From assembly GCA_020638555.1 (NCBI GenBank), contig JACKII010000002.1, positions 434,001 to 498,000 on the forward strand: a stretch of 64,000 nucleotides of DNA. The letters run 5' to 3'. The translations under genes and the position numbers were made by a program. Below, in pieces: positions 59,857 to 64,000 of the stretch. The stretch comes from Alphaproteobacteria bacterium. GTDB taxonomy: Bacteria > Pseudomonadota > Alphaproteobacteria > Bin95. Each line of letters starts with the position of its first letter. Position 1 is the first letter of the stretch. The notes beneath the pieces are model-generated. The model worked only from the letters and a program-made list of their open reading frames with translations, was not told the origin of the DNA and did no database searches.

Positions 59857-61170
59857 TCAATTATTAGAACTTCCAACGGTATCTATTTGGGCAATAATGC
59901 GTCGAAATCTTTCATTGTCTCGAATATTTGGCCCTGCGTACATCAAGGGGTCAAGAGAGCTCGGATCGACAGCTAGTGCTAATATATTGAACGCGTCCGT
60001 TGCATCTTGGAGGGCTCCATCGACCAATGCCCGAGTTGCTTGCTTATCGCCCATCAGGCTCCGTTCTGCTACGGAAACTTCTTCCTTATTGTATCCAAGG
60101 CTCGTTACTTCATTTGGGTGCAGTGATGAAAGGAATGGAATCCAGAAATCTTTCATAATCATACGCATTAGTTCTGGGTAGATGAATTGGTCATTATCTC
60201 TAATTAATGCCTGTATTTTTCTGTAGATAATTTTCATGATATCATTTTTTAGCTCGAGTGTTCTTGCTGTGTTCCTTTTTATATTTATTTCATCATCGAG
60301 TGATGAGGTAATAGCTACGGTCCAATATAGAAATGTCAGAAAATGTCGAGAATATTGATCTGCTTCCTGAGCAAAAAAGTTCCTTTTCATTTGCGATCCA
60401 ACGGCGATGAACTTTCCCTTTTCTTCTCGAAAATCGCGATTCATGAATAATATGTGACGAAGATCAATAGCATCCATCCACGATTCAAAAATGTGATGTT
60501 CCATTGTTTGTTCTGAATTATTTTTCCTGGAGAGGCGGTGCTTTAAATTATCCTGTTGGATATTATTTAACAGACTATCGGCTGGTATAGAATTAAAGAG
60601 GGTATCCGAATCTATTATGGAATCTGGCAATTTGAATATATTATTTCTAATCATTTCGACAATTAACGATATATTTTCTTTTAAGGTTGGAAATTGGATG
60701 GTTTCCATGTAATTTCGTAAAGCCTGTTCGACATCGCTTTTCCCAATATTTTTATTAGGTAAGTATAAGCTAGTTGCAAAGGCTTGTTTTATTTCGGTTG
60801 AAGAGCGAGCCGATCGTATTTTATTCAAAAAATCAATTCGATAGGATAGGTGGTTAAAGAGCTTTCCGATAGTTCCCGGAGGTAGATAGTTATTGTATCC
60901 TAAATAAGGCGTGCATTCCGGTAGATGTCTCACCACAGTCAGTGCGGTAAGGTCATAATGATCATTTTTATTGAGTGGGGACAGAATTTTGCGAGGTGAT
61001 ATGGCCGGGTAAATGCCACTAAAAGACCATGCTGCAAAGATTTTCCCATGTTCTTGTGAAAATTCATTATCGGAAACAGCATGACGTATAGATTTAGCGT
61101 GCATTTCCAATACTGGGCGCAGTTCCTCAGCGTTGAAACTATCTTTCATATGTGTTGTGGGTTGTGGCAT
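59857..61170 (-). CDS. AT-rich protein of unknown function
   Basis: 437 residues, not recognised. It is predicted mostly helical and soluble; no signal peptide or membrane segment. The region WMDAIDLRHILFMNRDFREEK, followed by KFIAVGSQMKRNFF (about 233-268), is weakly reminiscent of the C-terminal part of PIN-like nuclease domains, but the matching N-terminal Asp motif is not seen and the usual late Asp is absent, so I do not claim it. It is convergent with the small membrane protein; both have about 35-40% GC and look acquired together. The hydantoinase B gene ends 45 bases upstream on the same strand. Confidence 0.7.
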   Translation of the reverse strand: MPQPTTHMKDSFNAEELRPVLEMHAKSIRHAVSDNEFSQEHGKIFAAWSFSGIYPAISPRKILSPLNKNDHYDLTALTVVRHLPECTPYLGYNNYLPPGTIGKLFNHLSYRIDFLNKIRSARSSTEIKQAFATSLYLPNKNIGKSDVEQALRNYMETIQFPTLKENISLIVEMIRNNIFKLPDSIIDSDTLFNSIPADSLLNNIQQDNLKHRLSRKNNSEQTMEHHIFESWMDAIDLRHILFMNRDFREEKGKFIAVGSQMKRNFFAQEADQYSRHFLTFLYWTVAITSSLDDEINIKRNTARTLELKNDIMKIIYRKIQALIRDNDQFIYPELMRMIMKDFWIPFLSSLHPNEVTSLGYNKEEVSVAERSLMGDKQATRALVDGALQDATDAFNILALAVDPSSLDPLMYAGPNIRDNERFRRIIAQIDTVGSSNN

Positions 61171-61215
61171 TTTCTTTCAGTACCCCTCGTTAACAAGAAG
61201 AGCCGGCATTGGATA

Positions 61216-62814
61216 TCAAGAAATTATTTCCCCATACCCCCCAGCCCCACTCAGCCGGAAACTTACCACATCCCCGCGCTTCAGCGTGCGGATTTCCTTG
61301 CTGCCCAGCCTCTCACCGTTGCCGTCCGGGTTCAAGACGGTTTCGCCGACGGCGCCCGGCTCGCCGCCGAACAAGCCATAGGGCCGCGACTCATGCCGGT
61401 CGCCCAACAACGTCAGCACGCCCTCTTCCGCCAGCAGTTCCACGTCCTTGCGCAGGCCGCTGCCGCCCTTGTACCGGCCCGCGCCGCCGGTGCCGTCCAT
61501 CAGTTCGACGCGGTGGATCAGCACCGGGTTGACGGTCTCGTGCACCTCCACCGGGATGTTGGAGCAGTTCATCACCGGCGAGAGGCCCTCCGGCCCATCG
61601 CTGTCGGCGCGGCCGCCATAGCCGCCCAGGATCAGGTCGTAGAACACGAACGGCTTGCCGGTCTTCGGGTGCACGCCGCCGATATTCGGGTTCGACCAGT
61701 GGCTGAAGGCGCCCATGGCGCGCTCCGGCAGGGCCTGGGCGAGGGCGCCATTGATGGTCTCGAAAATCCGCACCTGCAGCGCCGCCCGGCCGCCCGACGG
61801 CGCCGGGAAGCGCGGGTTGAAGAACGAGCCCTCGCGCGCCACCAGGCGGATCGGCGTCATCGCGCCCGAGTTCTGCGGGCTGAGCGGATCGCAGAACACC
61901 TTGATCGCGAACAGGGTATAGGCGCGGGTGTAGTTGATATAGCTGTTGATCGCCGCCGGCACCGCATCGGACGAGCGCGAGAAGTCCACCACCACCTCGC
62001 GGCCCGCGTCCGTGTCGGCGAAGGTGATGTCGACGGAAAAGCGGATCGGCTCGGTGCCGGGGCCGTAGTCGTCCATCTGGTCGTCGAAGCTGTAGGTGCC
62101 GGCCGGCACCTCGGCCAGCGCGGCGCGCATGCGCGCCTCGGAGCGGTCCAGGATCTGGTCGAAGGCGGCCTCCACCGTCGCCCGCCCCTGGGCCGCGAAC
62201 AGGTCGCGGAAGCGCTTGGCGGCGGTCAGGTTGGCGGTGTGCTGGGCCATCAGATCGCCCCGCACCTTGTCCGGCACCCGCGTGTTGCCGAGGATCAGGC
62301 GCAGAATGTCCGCGTCCACCTCGCCCGCGCGGCAGAAGCGGATCGGCAGGATGCGCAGACCCTCCTGAAAGCTCTCGGTGACGCCGTGCACCTTCTGCGA
62401 GCCGGGGGCCGCACCGCCGACATCCATCTGGTGGGCGGAGGCCGCGACATAGCCGAGCAACTCCCGGCCCGCCGCGTCGAACACGGGCATGACCTGGAAA
62501 ATGTCCGGGAAATGGCCGGAGCCCATCCAACTGTCGTTCAGCATGATCGCGTCGCCGGGCCTGAGGCTTTCCGGCGGAAAGGCGTCGGTCACATGGCGGA
62601 TGACGAACGGCATGGAGCCCAGATGGCCCGGCGAGAAATTGCCCTGGGCGATCATCCGGCCCTGGCAGTCGAACACCGCGGTCGAGAAGTCGTCGCCCTC
62701 GCGCACGGCCTCGCTGAACGCGGTGTTGCGCATGGTGGTGCCCAGCTCCTCGGCAATCGAGACGATGGAGTTCCAGATCACGGTGAAGGTGATGGGGTCG
62801 ATGGCGGGGCTCAT
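61216..62814 (-). CDS. hyuB: Hydantoinase B/oxoprolinase subunit (HyuB)
   Basis: 532 residues. AFSEAVREGDDFSTAVFDCQGRMIAQGNFSPGHLGSMPF and GDAIMLNDSWMGSGHFPDIF are conserved N-terminal family blocks, and the late block NSGAMTPIRLVAREGSFFNP is also typical. It works with HyuA in ATP-dependent opening of hydantoin or 5-oxoproline rings (or acetone/acetophenone carboxylase relatives). HyuA lies upstream on the same strand; the gap holds a family 1-like repeat. The start at 62814 was preferred over one at 62901, which lies in the repeat. Confidence 0.93.
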   Translation of the reverse strand: MSPAIDPITFTVIWNSIVSIAEELGTTMRNTAFSEAVREGDDFSTAVFDCQGRMIAQGNFSPGHLGSMPFVIRHVTDAFPPESLRPGDAIMLNDSWMGSGHFPDIFQVMPVFDAAGRELLGYVAASAHQMDVGGAAPGSQKVHGVTESFQEGLRILPIRFCRAGEVDADILRLILGNTRVPDKVRGDLMAQHTANLTAAKRFRDLFAAQGRATVEAAFDQILDRSEARMRAALAEVPAGTYSFDDQMDDYGPGTEPIRFSVDITFADTDAGREVVVDFSRSSDAVPAAINSYINYTRAYTLFAIKVFCDPLSPQNSGAMTPIRLVAREGSFFNPRFPAPSGGRAALQVRIFETINGALAQALPERAMGAFSHWSNPNIGGVHPKTGKPFVFYDLILGGYGGRADSDGPEGLSPVMNCSNIPVEVHETVNPVLIHRVELMDGTGGAGRYKGGSGLRKDVELLAEEGVLTLLGDRHESRPYGLFGGEPGAVGETVLNPDGNGERLGSKEIRTLKRGDVVSFRLSGAGGYGEIIS

Positions 62815-62827
62815 GCTTTCGCTCCCT

Positions 62828-62927
62828 GGTGTTCCCCGACCGCTCGCAGAGCGAGCCGGGGCCGGTGTCGGAGTTTCGCTCGGAAGGGTGTCCCGGCTCA
62901 AGGCCGGGACACACCGGCGGCGGCGGC
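62828..62927. repeat. Family 1-like repeat between hyuA and hyuB
   Basis: gtgttccccgaccgctcgca resembles the family 1 outer arm; ccggggccggtgtcggag its centre; and gtcccggctcaaggccgggac (62890-62910) a terminal 8-bp palindrome also found at 12.98 kb. The stop codon of hyuA (62898-62900) lies inside that palindrome. Confidence 0.7.
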
Positions 62928-64000
62928 GTTGATGGCGATGATCAGGTGGCCGCCGGGGCCGAGACAGGCGGTGTCGCCCGGCAGCAGCAGGGTGGTGGCC
63001 TCGGCGTCCTCGACAATGGCGGGGCCGCCGACGATCGTGTCCGGCCCGATGGCCTCGCGCCGCCAGACCTGGGTGGGCGTGAAGCCGCCGGCTTCCGGGA
63101 ACCAGGCGTCGCGCGTGGCGGGCGGCTCGCCGCTGGCGGGCAGGGCGGCGGTGCTGGCTTCCACCCCTCCGCGCGGAATAATGGCGGCGAGGCCCCAGTC
63201 CACCGCCTCGACCGCCGCGGCCGGGTCGCCGGTCAGGTAGCGCGCCTTGTAGGCCGCGCGGAAGGCCGCTTCGGCCCTGGCGGCGAAGGCCGCGTCGATC
63301 GCGCCCGCCGGCAGGTCCACCGGAATTTCGAAGCCCTGGCCGGCATGGCGCATATAGGCGAAGCGGCGGAAGCGCGGCGGGGCGGCTTCGTGCAGGCGCT
63401 CCAGGTCGGCGGCGAGCCGGGCCTCCAGATCCGCATAGACGCGGGCGATGGCGGGCGCGGTCTCCGCCGTCACCGCCAGGATGCGCGACAGCGAGACGTC
63501 GAGCCTGGCGTCCGCCGCCAGCATGCCCACGGCCGAGCCGACGCCGGCAGCGCGCGGCACCACCACCCGCTCGACGCCGATGGCCCGCGCGATGCGGGCG
63601 GCGTGCAGCGGCCCGGCGCCGCCGAAGGCAACCATGGCATAGCGGCGCGGGTCACGGCCGCGCTCGACCGAGACGACGCGGAGCGCGTGCTCCATATTGC
63701 CGGTCGCGATCAGATGCACGCCCCAGGCCGCCTCCGCCACCCCCAGGCCGAGCGGCTCGGCGACGTGCGCCCGCACCGCCGCCTCCGCCCCGCTGCGGTC
63801 CAGCCCCATGCTGCCGCCGTTGAAATAGGCGGGGTTGAGATAGCCCAGCACCAGGTTGGCGTCCGTCACCGTCGGGCGTGTGCCGCCGGTGCCATAACAG
63901 GCGGGGCCGGGGTCGGCGCCCGCACTCTCCGGGCCGACGCGGATGGCGCCGTCCTGCACCCGGGCGATGGAGCCGCCGCCGGCGCCGATCTCGATCAGCT
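62898..64000 (-). CDS. hyuA: Hydantoinase A/oxoprolinase subunit (HyuA), 5' end outside window
   Basis: At least 367 C-terminal residues; the frame is open to the window end (EIGAGGGSIARVQDGAIRVGPESAGADPGPACYG at the edge). GGGSIA and the DPGPACYG motif belong to the actin-like ATPase core of hydantoinase A, and TMVAFGGAGPLHAARIA-like text and GNMEHALRVVSVERGRDPRRY follow. It is the ATP-using partner of HyuB. The last residues (NAAAAGVSRP) and the stop are encoded in an interspersed repeat, suggesting that the repeat moved into, and re-set, the 3' end of the gene. Confidence 0.93.
   Translation of the reverse strand, partial: LIEIGAGGGSIARVQDGAIRVGPESAGADPGPACYGTGGTRPTVTDANLVLGYLNPAYFNGGSMGLDRSGAEAAVRAHVAEPLGLGVAEAAWGVHLIATGNMEHALRVVSVERGRDPRRYAMVAFGGAGPLHAARIARAIGVERVVVPRAAGVGSAVGMLAADARLDVSLSRILAVTAETAPAIARVYADLEARLAADLERLHEAAPPRFRRFAYMRHAGQGFEIPVDLPAGAIDAAFAARAEAAFRAAYKARYLTGDPAAAVEAVDWGLAAIIPRGGVEASTAALPASGEPPATRDAWFPEAGGFTPTQVWRREAIGPDTIVGGPAIVEDAEATTLLLPGDTACLGPGGHLIIAINAAAAGVSRP

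Noticed and set aside
59857..61170. PIN-like nuclease assignment for the 437-residue AT-rich protein
   Set aside because: Only a short C-terminal-like stretch is reminiscent; the essential N-terminal and late Asp residues are not seen.
61081..63240. Long plus-strand open frame opposite hyuB and hyuA
   Set aside because: No motifs; the minus-strand frames match hydantoinase B and A throughout.

Overview
The window is chromosomal DNA of a high-GC (roughly 65-70% by eye) Gram-negative bacterium, most likely an alphaproteobacterium of the Rhodospirillales type. The basis is an alphaproteobacterial-style ribosomal protein S4, a probable pair of ethylmalonyl-CoA-pathway enzymes (a CoA-ester lyase and a mesaconyl-CoA hydratase), a SelD fused to an FAD oxidoreductase, a Liv-type transporter beside an acyl-CoA synthetase, and intergenic 'cgtcattgcgag' palindromes. 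No rRNA, tRNA, CRISPR array, prophage or intact insertion sequence was found.

Layout. 1-5.3 kb (minus): DehI-like protein (cut by the window edge), amidase and HSL-type esterase, translationally coupled; then the CoA-ester lyase and mesaconyl-CoA hydratase. 5.4-12.6 kb (plus): cytochrome P450, a secreted LamG-like PEP-CTERM protein, a YhaO/YhaN (SbcDC-like) pair, and a 3-hydroxyisobutyrate-dehydrogenase-family enzyme. 13-15.3 kb: GMC oxidoreductase and a VOC protein, divergent. 15.6-17.5 kb: ATC-hydrolase-like protein, rpsD and a small membrane protein. 17.6-23.3 kb (minus): BepA-like M48 protease, DsbA-like protein, GMC oxidoreductase, NAD(P) oxidoreductase, MaoC hydratase. 23.3-27.8 kb (plus): GGT-like lipoprotein, aminotransferase, SelD fusion. 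27.9-29.7 kb (minus): a lower-GC kinase/methyltransferase pair. 29.9-37.5 kb (minus): acyl-CoA synthetase plus a Liv-type ABC transporter, interrupted by a repeat block. 37.7-40.9 kb: quinone oxidoreductase, EamA transporter, then a truncated EamA gene abutting a decayed VOC gene. 40.9-44.8 kb (minus): malate synthase A, IclR regulator, GlcF. 44.9-53.6 kb: CYTH protein, peptide-type binding protein, redoxin/2OG-dioxygenase fusion, PBP4-like peptidase, CoA-transferase, Lon-like protease. 54-58.8 kb (minus): TPP enzyme, luciferase-like oxidoreductase, GFA protein, MFS transporter, truncated GFA copy. 59.1-61.2 kb: a strongly AT-rich accessory pair of unknown genes. 61.2-64 kb (minus): hydantoinase/oxoprolinase B and A (A cut by the edge).

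Metabolic theme. Most genes suit a heterotroph living on organic acids, amides and CoA esters: uptake (Liv system, peptide-type binding protein), CoA activation (acyl-CoA synthetase, class III CoA-transferase), beta-oxidation-like steps (MaoC proteins, 3-HIBADH-like enzymes), and acetyl-CoA/glyoxylate assimilation (CoA-ester lyase, mesaconyl-CoA hydratase, malate synthase A, GlcF).

Beyond genes, gaps between genes, mainly convergent ones, carry at least three interspersed palindromic repeat families. Family 1 is a mosaic element of about 121 bp; family 2 has a small tetraloop hairpin plus an 'atgcctgagag' arm; family 3 is the 'cgtcattgcgag' palindrome. Other notable items are a hairpin enclosing the yhaO-like start codon, two low-GC islands, and partial gene duplications and truncations.
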